Shown here piece after piece: positions 6,270-12,894 of a DNA stretch of 13,344 nt. The DNA is from JAYTJL01 sp043731125 (GTDB lineage Bacteria > Patescibacteriota > Saccharimonadia > Saccharimonadales > UBA10212). Numbering within the stretch: position 1 is the first letter of the stretch; every line of letters starts with the position of its first letter. The stretch is taken from contig JAYTJL010000002.1 of NCBI GenBank assembly GCA_043731125.1, forward strand, positions 1 to 13,344, written 5' to 3'. A program made the translations under genes and the position numbers. Below the pieces are notes generated by a model, which worked only from the letters and a program-made list of their open reading frames with translations, was not told the DNA's origin and searched no databases.

Positions 6270-6865
6270 ATCACTCCCATCAAAAATACAATACTAAAGA
6301 TGAATATCCATACAATGTCCAAGAAGTGCCAAAAAATGCTAAACAACCACAGTCTTTTAATGTTGGACTGATTGACACCACTCCGCCATATCTTAACACC
6401 CATTACACTCAGCCATGTAAGCCCTATGGTGATATGTAGTCCGTGGGTTCCGACCAATGTAAAGAAAGAGGAAAGGAAAGCACTTGCTCGCCAGCTGTTA
6501 CCTTCCTGATATAGATTGTTAAATTCATTTATTTCCAGTCCCAGGAACGCCGCGCCTAACAAAAAGGTAGCTCCAAGTAGTACCAGTGCTTGTCTCTTGA
6601 GCCCGTTTCGCAGCGCAATTAAGGCTAGGCCACTAGTGAGGCTACTGGCTAGCAGAATTAGTGTCTCAACCAATACATAATTTAGACTAAACAGTTCGGC
6701 ACCGCTGGGTCCGCCAAAAGTACTATTCCGAAGTACAATAAAGGTAGCAAAGAGAGCACCGAACAGCACACAGTCAGTCATCAAATACACCCAGAAACCA
6801 AAGTATGTCTTATCTTGAGGTCCAAACTCGGTGTCTTGTGACTTACTTATTTCATTACTTTTCAT
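6266..6865 (-). CDS. cyoC: Cytochrome o ubiquinol oxidase subunit III
   Basis: A 199-residue membrane protein with five helices, the usual size and plan of the bo3-type subunit III. The N-terminal FGFWVYLMTDCVLFGALFAT is close to the family consensus, GTHGLHITIGLTWL (about 138-151) is the conserved fourth-helix segment, and WHFLDIVWIFIFSIVFLMG ends the protein. It binds no metal and supports the stability and turnover of subunit I. The ATG at 6865 shares four bases with the cyoB stop, and the TGA end shares four with cyoD, so synthesis of the subunits is coupled. Confidence 0.94.
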   Translation of the reverse strand: MKSNEISKSQDTEFGPQDKTYFGFWVYLMTDCVLFGALFATFIVLRNSTFGGPSGAELFSLNYVLVETLILLASSLTSGLALIALRNGLKRQALVLLGATFLLGAAFLGLEINEFNNLYQEGNSWRASAFLSSFFTLVGTHGLHITIGLTWLSVMGVKIWRSGVNQSNIKRLWLFSIFWHFLDIVWIFIFSIVFLMGVI

Positions 6866-8826
6866 GACGCTTCTCTTCCCTGTTCGATGTCTTTTATCAT
6901 GCTGGGTGTTATAGCATACTCTGGCTCGTCATCTGAAGCACGCAAGACAATAATCACTACAACCCCCATCAGGCCGAGCAAGGCTAGCCAGTACATATGC
7001 CAGATTATGCCAAACCCGCAGGCAAACGATGAGCCAGCCAGTAGTATTGGTAAGGGCGTGTTTTTTGGTAAATGAATTGTGCGATAGGCCCTAGGCTCTA
7101 GGCTTTTAGCGTTTAGCTTCTTCATTTCCCAAAAAGCGTCACGAGTGCTGACAGCTGGCAAGGTTGCAAAGTTATAGACCGGTACTGGTGACGGGGTCGC
7201 CCATTCTAGCGTTCGGCCGTCCCAGGGGTCGCCTGTTGTGTCAAGGTTGCTTGCTCTATTTTTTATGCTCACAGCCAACTGTAGGACCTGGATTGCCACA
7301 CCAATTCCAATCATAGCCATACCAACCCCCGAAACCATGAATAACCACTGCCAACCAAGAGATGCGTCATAGGTATCAATTCGACGGGTTGCCCCCATTA
7401 GCCCCAATATGTAAATTGGTATAAATGTTACCAAAAACCCAACTATCCAAAACCCTGCAGCATACTTACCCAGTCGTTCATTCAGCTTGAAACCAAATAT
7501 TTTTGGAAACCAGTACGTGAGACCGGCAAAGTACCCAAAAACAACACCGCCAATTATCATATTGTGGAAGTGTGCTACCAAAAACAGACTATTGTGCAGT
7601 TGAAAATCAGCTGGCGGTATGGCCAAAAGGACACCAGTTGCACCTCCTACTGTGAATGTTGCTACAAACCCAAAAAACCAAAGCATTGGTGTAGTAAAGC
7701 GCACTCTACCCCGGAACATAGTAAATATCCAGTTGAACATTTTTACACCTGTTGGTATAGCTATAATCATTGTCATAATACCAAAAAAGGCGTTAACATT
7801 AGCCCCTGCTCCCATGGTGAAAAAGTGGTGCGCCCACACCACGTATGATAAGAAGGTAATGGCAATGATGGCCCAAATCATAGACTTATAGCCAAAAAGA
7901 CGTTTGCTAGAAAAAGTCGAAACTACTTCTGAGAATATCCCAAATGCGGGAAGTATTAGGATATATACTTCCGGGTGGCCCCAGGCCCAGATGAGGTTAA
8001 CATACATCATGGGATTGCCACCAAAACTCGAAGTAAAGAAATGCATGCCGAGACTTCGGTCAAGCGCGAGCAAAGTCAGGGTTGCTGTAAGAATGGGAAA
8101 TGCGAATATTATTAGTGCGGTACTACCAAGCACACTCCAGGTAAAAAGGGGCATTTTCATAAGTGTCATACCCTTTACACGGCACCTGAGTATAGTCACT
8201 AAAAAATTCACTCCAGATAACAGGCTTCCCACACCAGCAATTTGTAGCGACCATATCCAGTAGTCCACTCCGACACCAGGGCTGTAAGTTAGTCCAGAAA
8301 GCGGTGGATAGGCCAACCAACCAGCAGCCGCGAATTCACCAATGCCAAGTGATATGTTCATCAGGGCTGCACCGGCTATAAAAAGCCAAAAACTTGTGGC
8401 ATTCAGAAAAGGAAAGGCTACGTCTCTTGCGCCAATTTGCAGAGGAACTAATAAGTTAAATAACCCAAACATCAGCCCCATAGCAACAAAAAATATCATT
8501 ATTGTGCCGTGTGCGGTGAATACTTGCTGGAAGTGTTCAGAAGATAAATACCCTCCCCCGTCTGCCCCTAGAATTTGTTGAGCTCGCAACATTATTGCGT
8601 CACCAAATCCGCGTAGCAACATTACCAGTGCTACTACTATGTACATCACCCCGATTTTTTTAGGATCGGTTGAGGTAAGCCAGTCATGGTACAGCCATCC
8701 CCATCGCTTTTTGTAAGTTAGTAGTGCTACGACACTCAAGAGCGCACCAACCATAGACAACACGCCCAGGTTTATCACCCATCCGTGCTGGAATGCTTCT
8801 ATCGTCAGTCTGCCTCCCAGGTTCAT
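6862..8826 (-). CDS. cyoB: Cytochrome o ubiquinol oxidase subunit I
   Basis: The catalytic heme-copper subunit (654 residues; the E. coli protein is 663) that reduces O2 to water and pumps protons. Low-spin heme ligands are His106 (FTAHG) and His421; the Cu-B ligands are His284 in WGHPEVY, cross-linkable to Tyr288, and His333-His334 in AHHFF; the high-spin heme ligand is His419 in VAHFHN. Proton-path residues are present: Asp135 (IGARDVAFPF), Glu286 and Lys362 (PTGVK). The residues that bind ubiquinone in E. coli CyoB are also conserved: Arg72 and Asp76 in LRGFGD, plus His98 and Gln101. This marks a quinol oxidase, not a cytochrome c oxidase. It is joined by 4-nt overlaps to cyoA and cyoC. 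Confidence 0.97.
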   Translation of the reverse strand: MNLGGRLTIEAFQHGWVINLGVLSMVGALLSVVALLTYKKRWGWLYHDWLTSTDPKKIGVMYIVVALVMLLRGFGDAIMLRAQQILGADGGGYLSSEHFQQVFTAHGTIMIFFVAMGLMFGLFNLLVPLQIGARDVAFPFLNATSFWLFIAGAALMNISLGIGEFAAAGWLAYPPLSGLTYSPGVGVDYWIWSLQIAGVGSLLSGVNFLVTILRCRVKGMTLMKMPLFTWSVLGSTALIIFAFPILTATLTLLALDRSLGMHFFTSSFGGNPMMYVNLIWAWGHPEVYILILPAFGIFSEVVSTFSSKRLFGYKSMIWAIIAITFLSYVVWAHHFFTMGAGANVNAFFGIMTMIIAIPTGVKMFNWIFTMFRGRVRFTTPMLWFFGFVATFTVGGATGVLLAIPPADFQLHNSLFLVAHFHNMIIGGVVFGYFAGLTYWFPKIFGFKLNERLGKYAAGFWIVGFLVTFIPIYILGLMGATRRIDTYDASLGWQWLFMVSGVGMAMIGIGVAIQVLQLAVSIKNRASNLDTTGDPWDGRTLEWATPSPVPVYNFATLPAVSTRDAFWEMKKLNAKSLEPRAYRTIHLPKNTPLPILLAGSSFACGFGIIWHMYWLALLGLMGVVVIIVLRASDDEPEYAITPSMIKDIEQGREAS

Positions 8827-9746
8827 TCGTTGTCCCCGTGCATATGCGTCGATTGTGAGTGGTTGAGGTGGGCCGGATACGCTGAAACTGGTAGAAGATA
8901 CTTAGAAATAACAAAGTTATACAAACCAGGCTCTACCATTGCATATTGCTTGTTAGGGCTTATATCTGATGGTTTAGCAATCAAGTTATACTCATCTAGG
9001 CTGAGCCTGGTGTCTAGTGAAGCTATGTCACTGACCCATAACGCGTAATCTTTCTCGCTCATTGCACTGGCGGCAAATTTCATATTTGCAAACCCTTTCC
9101 CACTAATGTTGGCTGAATATCCGTTGTATACTCCTGCACGACTAGCGTCTAGGTATAGTTTAGTCGACATTCCGCTCATGGCATAGATTTGGCCTCCAAG
9201 TGCCGGTATCCAAAATGAATTCATGGGTGCATCTGAGGTGATAAAAAACTCTACTGGTCTGTCTACCGGGAAAGCAAAGCTGTTAATAGTAGCTATACCC
9301 TGGTCTGGCAAGATAAATAGCCATTTCCACTGCAGGGCTACTACCTGAACTTTGGTGGGTTCTTTGTCACTTATTAATGGTCTGAATGGGTCTAGGTTGT
9401 GGCTACTGGTGTAGGTCATTACAGAAATTATCCCAATCAGAATAATAGGTATTCCCCACCAGATTGATTCCAATATTTTACTAGAGTCCCAATCGGGAGC
9501 GTATTGGGCCTTTTTGTTGTCTGCCCGGTACCTAATTGCTATCCAAAAACAAAGTCCCCAAACAATTAGTATCACCACAAACATCATCGCGGATGTTAGC
9601 ACTATCAGGTCACGTTGCTGCACACCAATACTGCCAGATGGTTGCAGTACATCAATATTCCTGTCACGGAAGTAGTAATAACCAACTACAACCGAAGCGG
9701 TTATTCCGATAATGCTGGCTACTAATACCCTCAGTCCGTTCTTCAA
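8823..9746 (-). CDS. cyoA: Cytochrome o ubiquinol oxidase subunit II
   Basis: A 307-residue protein: an N-terminal hydrophobic segment (about 6-26), two further helices (about 46-72 and 92-112) and an external cupredoxin domain (about 130-290). WKWLFILPDQGIATIN and GGQIYAMSGMSTKLYL match quinol-oxidase subunit II. The Cys-x3-Cys Cu-A ligands of cytochrome c oxidases are absent, as expected for a quinol enzyme. Unlike E. coli CyoA, the N-terminal segment has no cysteine, so lipoprotein processing is not possible there. The start is TTG at 9746, with GGGGG 9 nt upstream and AAAGGG directly against the codon. No in-frame ATG or GTG lies nearby. It is the first gene of the operon, and its TGA overlaps the cyoB ATG. 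Confidence 0.94.
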   Translation of the reverse strand: MKNGLRVLVASIIGITASVVVGYYYFRDRNIDVLQPSGSIGVQQRDLIVLTSAMMFVVILIVWGLCFWIAIRYRADNKKAQYAPDWDSSKILESIWWGIPIILIGIISVMTYTSSHNLDPFRPLISDKEPTKVQVVALQWKWLFILPDQGIATINSFAFPVDRPVEFFITSDAPMNSFWIPALGGQIYAMSGMSTKLYLDASRAGVYNGYSANISGKGFANMKFAASAMSEKDYALWVSDIASLDTRLSLDEYNLIAKPSDISPNKQYAMVEPGLYNFVISKYLLPVSAYPAHLNHSQSTHMHGDNE

Positions 9747-9779
9747 CCCTTTAGTCCCCCAGAAGTCTTTCTTATTCTA

Positions 9780-9788
9780 ACTATAGCA
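9780..9788 (-). promoter_or_regulatory. Extended -10 promoter of the cyo operon
   Basis: TGCTATAGT on the minus strand is a TGn-extended -10 (hexamer at 9780-9785). Transcription would start near 9773, about 27 nt before the cyoA TTG. No TTGACA-like -35 is present; that position is covered by the palindrome at 9802-9821. Confidence 0.5.
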
Positions 9789-9801
9789 CTTTCGGCCTAA
9801 T

Positions 9802-9821
9802 ATATGCCGAGACTCGGATAT
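9802..9821. promoter_or_regulatory. Operator-like palindrome over the -35 region of the cyo promoter
   Basis: CCGAG-A-CTCGG (9807-9817) is a perfect inverted repeat, extended on both sides by ATAT with a single extra G. Its centre (9812) is at about -39 relative to the inferred cyo start, where a transcription factor would replace or block the -35 contact. It could instead be a transcript hairpin, but no T-run follows on either strand. Confidence 0.4.
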
Positions 9822-9842
9822 GTATACACAAACTTAGATACG

Positions 9843-9915
9843 CTATGCTGGTGGGATTTGAATCTACGTGTGCCGTATCAAAAACTGGTGTCTTATCCGC
9901 CTAAGCGGACCACGT
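9843..9915 (-). pseudogene. Degenerate tRNA-like element
   Basis: On the minus strand the 3' part has a T-loop phrase, GATTCAAATCC (9854-9864). Upstream is an anticodon-arm-like CCAGT-TTTTGAT-ACGG, whose 3' arm lacks one base to pair fully, and a D-arm-like GTC...GAC with GG in the loop. Two of the five T-stem pairs mismatch, including 53-61, and no 5' acceptor strand pairs correctly in place. A near-match to the 3' strand occurs farther out: CTATAGCTG at 9954-9946 pairs with CAGCATAG at 9850-9843 with one bulge, enclosing 112 nt and other small hairpins. A decayed tRNA, a tRNA-like structured RNA or chance are all possible; an intact tRNA is not supported. Confidence 0.3.
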
Positions 9916-10000
9916 CGAGTAATTGATCACTCATGGCTGAGACTACAGCTATAGACTGTTTAGTCTACCTGGAATGGCTCAAACCATTGAATATTTGTGC

Positions 10001-10192
10001 TTAGTAAGCTTTTTTTGCGCCGTTTGCTACTGCTTTTTCAGCATTGTCTTTAGACATCATTGCACAAACAGTTGTTCCGCATTTCTCATGCTTTCCTTTT
10101 GCCATGAAGCCACCTTTTTTTGTTTGATGAATCTCTGGTGCCGTCAAATCAACACCTTTTTCCTTACATTTAACGCAGTATCCTGTAACCAT
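10001..10192 (-). CDS. DUF5679-like small zinc-ribbon protein
   Basis: A 63-residue protein, MVTGYCVKCKEKGVDL..., with two cysteine pairs: CVKC (6-9) near the N-terminus and CGTTVC (38-43) in the middle, enough for one Zn site. The phrases YCVKCK and GGFMAKGKHEKCGTTVCAMM match DUF5679-type proteins, which I recall as common in CPR bacteria and Actinobacteria. The C-terminus is Ala/Lys rich. The ATG at 10192 has a strong AAGGAG ribosome site 9 nt upstream, and a TACAAT that could be a -10 lies a little further up. It is a single gene with no same-strand partner close by. The function is unknown; nucleic-acid or protein binding is only suggested by the fold. Confidence 0.8.
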   Translation of the reverse strand: MVTGYCVKCKEKGVDLTAPEIHQTKKGGFMAKGKHEKCGTTVCAMMSKDNAEKAVANGAKKAY

Positions 10193-10358
10193 GTTCCTGT
10201 TCTCCTTATTTGATTAGTGTTTCACGCCACATTGTAACGCTTTTTCAGAATACTTCCTACGCTAAAATTCTAATATTAAAAATATGTATAGTTACCGCAT
10301 GTATGAACATCTAACCAAAAGTAGTTCAGACGACGGTCATTCATCGGTGCTTTGCACG

Positions 10359-10384
10359 GACGCCAAAGCCTTTGGGGTCTTTTT
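10359..10384 (+). terminator. Terminator-like hairpin, rightward
   Basis: GACGCCAAA (10359-10367) and TTTGGGGTC (10371-10379) pair at 8 of 9 positions around a GCC loop and are followed by TTTTT (10380-10384). No rightward gene precedes it, so it may end a short untranslated RNA starting near 10299 (TATAGT at 10287-10292). It could also be a chance hairpin. Confidence 0.4.
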
Positions 10385-10385
10385 G

Positions 10386-10440
10386 GGGCGAGGTGCGGGG
10401 CTTGTAACTGGCAATCCCGTTCAAATCCTGTCTAACAATC
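10386..10440 (+). pseudogene. tRNA-like fragment (Thr-like anticodon loop)
   Basis: The rightward strand holds a T-loop phrase, GTTCAAATCC (10419-10428), and 18 nt before it the loop CTTGTAA (10401-10407), whose middle bases would read UGU (Thr). The anticodon and T stems are mostly unpaired, and no acceptor partner for CTAACAA is present. This is at most a decayed tRNA. Confidence 0.2.
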
Positions 10441-10480
10441 ATCCTCCATCGCTACTCACTAAAGTCAGAGAAACAGAGGA

Positions 10481-10555
10481 TGGCTGGGGAGGAGGGATTT
10501 GAACCCCCGAATGCTGGTACCAAAAACCAGTGCCTTACCACTTGGCCACTCCCCA
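10481..10555 (-). tRNA. tRNA-Gln(UUG) with encoded CCA
   Basis: A 75-nt minus-strand gene folds as a complete cloverleaf. The acceptor TGGGGAG pairs with CTCCCCA; the D arm is GCC/GGC; the anticodon arm is CTGGT-TTTTGGT-ACCAG, with anticodon TTG in the middle of the loop; a 5-nt variable region follows; the T arm is GGGGG-TTCAAAT-CCCTC. The discriminator is G and the 3' CCA is encoded (10483-10481). It therefore decodes CAA, and CAG by wobble. A TATAAT lies about 25 nt upstream of its 5' end. Confidence 0.95.
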
Positions 10556-10580
10556 CTGTAAACACCCAAAACCACAAGTG

Positions 10581-10586
10581 ATTATA
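10581..10586 (-). promoter_or_regulatory. -10 element for tRNA-Gln
   Basis: A perfect TATAAT on the minus strand would start transcription near 10574, about 19 nt before the tRNA. The -35 position has no good match, so confidence is moderate. Confidence 0.4.
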
Positions 10587-10645
10587 ACCTATAGAAGGTG
10601 TTGGTGCTAGGTTTCTCAGCAAAGCATTCGAGATGAATCACATTA

Positions 10646-10674
10646 TTTACAGATAGCTGGAAATATTTTATACT
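10646..10674 (+). promoter_or_regulatory. Sigma-70-type promoter for the alpha/beta hydrolase gene
   Basis: -35 TTTACA (10646-10651), exactly 17 nt, then -10 TATACT (10669-10674). The start would fall near 10681, only about 4 nt before the ATG at 10685, so the mRNA would be almost leaderless; no ribosome site is visible. Confidence 0.7.
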
Positions 10675-10684
10675 GTACTAACGA

Positions 10685-11626
10685 ATGTGCGCTCAACAAA
10701 CAGATATTAGTCAATATATACAACTACTAAACATGAATGGTCTTTCTGGCCGTATGCTTCGCTTGCCAAGCACCAATTCCAAACGTAAGAAAGAATTTTT
10801 AATAATATACGGACACCATTCTAGCCTGGAGAGGCTAGCTGGTATGGCTGAGTATTTAGCGCAATACGGTAACGTCACAGTGCCAGACCTGCCAGGCTTT
10901 GGCGGAATGGACAGTTTTTATGCCATTGGTAGAAAGCCTACATTGGATGATATGGCCGACTACCTGGCGTCGTTTATTAAACTCCGCTACAAAAAGAAAA
11001 AAATCACTCTTGTTGGAGTCAGCTATGGGTTTTTAGTGGTAACAAAGTTACTGCAAAAATACCCAGACCTAAGTGGCAAAGTAAAAGTTGTGATTAGCCT
11101 AGCGGGTTTTGCCCATAAGGATGATTTTAGGATAAAAAGACACAATTACTGGTTGCTAAGTTTTACATCTGTAGTTTTTAGTGGGTATTTATCATCTAAA
11201 TTTTTACAGAATGTTGTCTTTAGCGAACCAATACTGCGTCTTGGTTATCGATTTGTTGAACCAAAACTTGTTGACGATGGACATACTAAAATTCGCCAGG
11301 CAGAAGAGTTGGAGCGTGAAAAGCGAATCAACTTTGAACTTCATCTGTGGAAAATCAACGATGCACGCACCTATTCATACGTTGCAAAAGAAATGTTTAA
11401 AGTAAATTTGTGTAGCGTGCCAGTGGCACTGCCTGTTTATCATGTAGCTGCTGATGGTGACCGCTACTTCGATAACTTGGCAGTAGAACAACACTTGAGG
11501 ACAATTTATACTGATGTTACACTGGTTCCACTCAATCATCATCCGCACTCAACAAGTGTTGTAGCAACCGCGGAGGAGGCAGAAAAATTCTTTACTGCGC
11601 AAATGAAAGCCCTGCTACGTAAGTGA
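10685..11626 (+). CDS. Alpha/beta hydrolase-fold protein
   Basis: A 313-residue cytoplasmic protein with the alpha/beta hydrolase order. First strand and oxyanion region: FLIIYGHHSSLERL (38-51). Then VPDLPGFGGMD (66-76), and the nucleophile elbow LVGVSYG (109-115) with Ser113. The late strand ends HVAADGDRYFD (253-263) with the likely acid Asp258 or Asp263, and NHHPHS (284-289) supplies the catalytic His. A helical cap of about 100 residues (145-245), basic and hydrophobic, separates core halves and would set specificity. The substrate is unknown; esterase or lipase-like activity on a lipid or acyl ester is possible. It sits 35 nt before a GT4 gene on the same strand, but each has its own promoter, so a shared pathway is suggestive only. 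Confidence 0.85.
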   Translation: MCAQQTDISQYIQLLNMNGLSGRMLRLPSTNSKRKKEFLIIYGHHSSLERLAGMAEYLAQYGNVTVPDLPGFGGMDSFYAIGRKPTLDDMADYLASFIKLRYKKKKITLVGVSYGFLVVTKLLQKYPDLSGKVKVVISLAGFAHKDDFRIKRHNYWLLSFTSVVFSGYLSSKFLQNVVFSEPILRLGYRFVEPKLVDDGHTKIRQAEELEREKRINFELHLWKINDARTYSYVAKEMFKVNLCSVPVALPVYHVAADGDRYFDNLAVEQHLRTIYTDVTLVPLNHHPHSTSVVATAEEAEKFFTAQMKALLRK

Positions 11627-11647
11627 CCGCTACGAGCATTTCTGCTG

Positions 11648-11653
11648 TATAAT
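11648..11653 (+). promoter_or_regulatory. -10 element of a probable leaderless GT4 promoter
   Basis: A perfect TATAAT lies 8 nt before the ATG at 11662, placing the transcription start at or 1-2 nt before the start codon. The -35 candidate, TGACCG at 18 nt spacing, is weak. No Shine-Dalgarno is present. Confidence 0.5.
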
Positions 11654-11661
11654 ACCCTGTT

Positions 11662-12894
11662 ATGAAGATTGGACTGGTCTGTCCATATAATTTATTCGAG
11701 CACCATGGTGGTGTCCAACAATTAGTCGTGCATCTAGCTAGTGGCCTTGAGTCCAGAGGCCATAGTGTCAAAATTATTACACCTAGACCTGCAAAATTTA
11801 GAGGAAAAGTACCTAAAAACTATATTTTATTGGGCAGGTCTCGTCGAATCGGAGCGGGAATGTCAACTAAAGGTGACGTTACTTTTGAACTGGACAACGA
11901 AGATGTGGACGAAGTCTTGCAGCGAGAAAACTTTGATGTTATTCACTTTCACGAACCATGGACACCTTTACTGGCTCGTCAAATCCTACCCCGCAGTAAC
12001 GCCGCTCATGTAGGTACGTTTCACGCTAATTTACAAGATTTTGCCGCAGGGCGGTCATTCGTAAATGTATTTAGTCCCTATGGCCAAGGGATTATTGCTA
12101 AGATGCATGTTTTCACAGCAGTATCAGACGCATCAGCTGCTGTACTGGTCAATAAAGAACCAGACATGGAACTTGTTAAAAATATGCGATACATCCCCAA
12201 TGGTATTGATCTTGGTAAGTACAGACCACTTAAAAAACTACACCCCTTGAGTGGAAACAATACTAAGACAATTGTATTTATTGGCCGACTAGAACGACGC
12301 AAGGGGGTCGACTACCTATTGCCAGCATTTAAAATCTTGCTAGAACAGATGCCCAATGCCCATTTAGTAATAGCTGGCGAAGGTAATCGCCGGGCTTACT
12401 TTGAACAAATGGTCAAAGATCAGAGTATTAACAACGTTAAATTCTTAGGCTATGTCAATGATGACAAAAAACGAGAACTGATTGGAAATGCAGATTTGCT
12501 GTGTAGCCCTGCTATGTTTGGCGAGAGTTTTGGGATTATTCTTATAGAAGGAATGGCAATGGGGACTCCAACCATTGGCGGCCTAAACAATGGTTATGCG
12601 TCGGTCTTGACAGGTTTTGGTGCGTTAGGGATGGTTGATGCCTCGGCTAGTGCTGATTTTGCAAACCGAATGGCTGTTTTTATGACGGACACAAGGCTAC
12701 GACGCAACTGGCGTGAGTGGGCAAAAGGTGAAGTAGGACAATACGACTACGAAAAGGTCATAGACCAGTATGAACTGACATACAAGGGAGCTATTATTAT
12801 TAAGAACCAAGGACTGAGGCCTGATGCAACTAAAACAAGAAAATACCCACTCCGAAAGATTATCAATCGGATTTCTATTCGACGACACGCTTGA
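11662..12894 (+). CDS. GT4-family glycosyltransferase (PimA-like)
   Basis: A 410-residue retaining GT-B enzyme. The N-terminal acceptor domain opens MKIGLVCPYN, with GGVQ (16-19) and HFHEPW (95-100). The C-terminal domain binds the nucleotide sugar: FIGRLERRKG (206-215) with phosphate-contacting Arg/Lys, then GESFGIILIEG, in which Glu288 and Glu296 form the E-x7-E motif. IPNGID (178-183) marks the domain junction. The overall pattern resembles phosphatidylinositol mannosyltransferase PimA and related lipid or surface glycan enzymes; donor and acceptor are not determined. The last 25 or so residues are strongly basic (KTRKYPLRK...ISIRRHA), which could help it sit on the membrane. The 3' end overlaps the next GT gene by 71 nt. 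Family is secure, substrate unknown. Confidence 0.9.
   Translation: MKIGLVCPYNLFEHHGGVQQLVVHLASGLESRGHSVKIITPRPAKFRGKVPKNYILLGRSRRIGAGMSTKGDVTFELDNEDVDEVLQRENFDVIHFHEPWTPLLARQILPRSNAAHVGTFHANLQDFAAGRSFVNVFSPYGQGIIAKMHVFTAVSDASAAVLVNKEPDMELVKNMRYIPNGIDLGKYRPLKKLHPLSGNNTKTIVFIGRLERRKGVDYLLPAFKILLEQMPNAHLVIAGEGNRRAYFEQMVKDQSINNVKFLGYVNDDKKRELIGNADLLCSPAMFGESFGIILIEGMAMGTPTIGGLNNGYASVLTGFGALGMVDASASADFANRMAVFMTDTRLRRNWREWAKGEVGQYDYEKVIDQYELTYKGAIIIKNQGLRPDATKTRKYPLRKIINRISIRRHA

Larger units (their letters stand above)
10200..10480. other. Non-coding stretch between the DUF5679 gene and tRNA-Gln
   Basis: I see no convincing gene here. A rightward frame from 10284 exists but runs antisense through the tRNA and has no ribosome site or protein character. 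The stretch holds the DUF5679 ribosome site and probable promoter, a TATAGT (10287-10292) that could be a rightward -10, a terminator-like hairpin (10359-10384) and a tRNA-like piece (10386-10440). An inverted repeat, CATCCTC / GAGGATG, lies just past the tRNA 3' end. Confidence 0.5.

Noticed and set aside
7564..8263. Rightward open frames opposite cyoB
   Set aside because: They are antisense to a gene with full family conservation and show no motif of their own.
9843..9915. Intact tRNA on the minus strand
   Set aside because: The T-stem has two mismatches including the invariant 53-61 pair, the anticodon 3' arm lacks a base, and no 5' acceptor strand is in place. Kept only as a degenerate element.
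9843..9990. tmRNA
   Set aside because: The T-arm and outer stem suggested it, but the enclosed length is far too short and no tag reading frame ending in an LAA-like tail is present.
9933..10004. Rightward 23-codon open frame starting MAETTAID
   Set aside because: No ribosome site or close -10, and it lies over the structured minus-strand segment; most likely chance.
10284..10502. Rightward 72-codon open frame
   Set aside because: It runs antisense through the tRNA-Gln, has no ribosome site, and its sequence has no protein character; it also spans a terminator-like hairpin.
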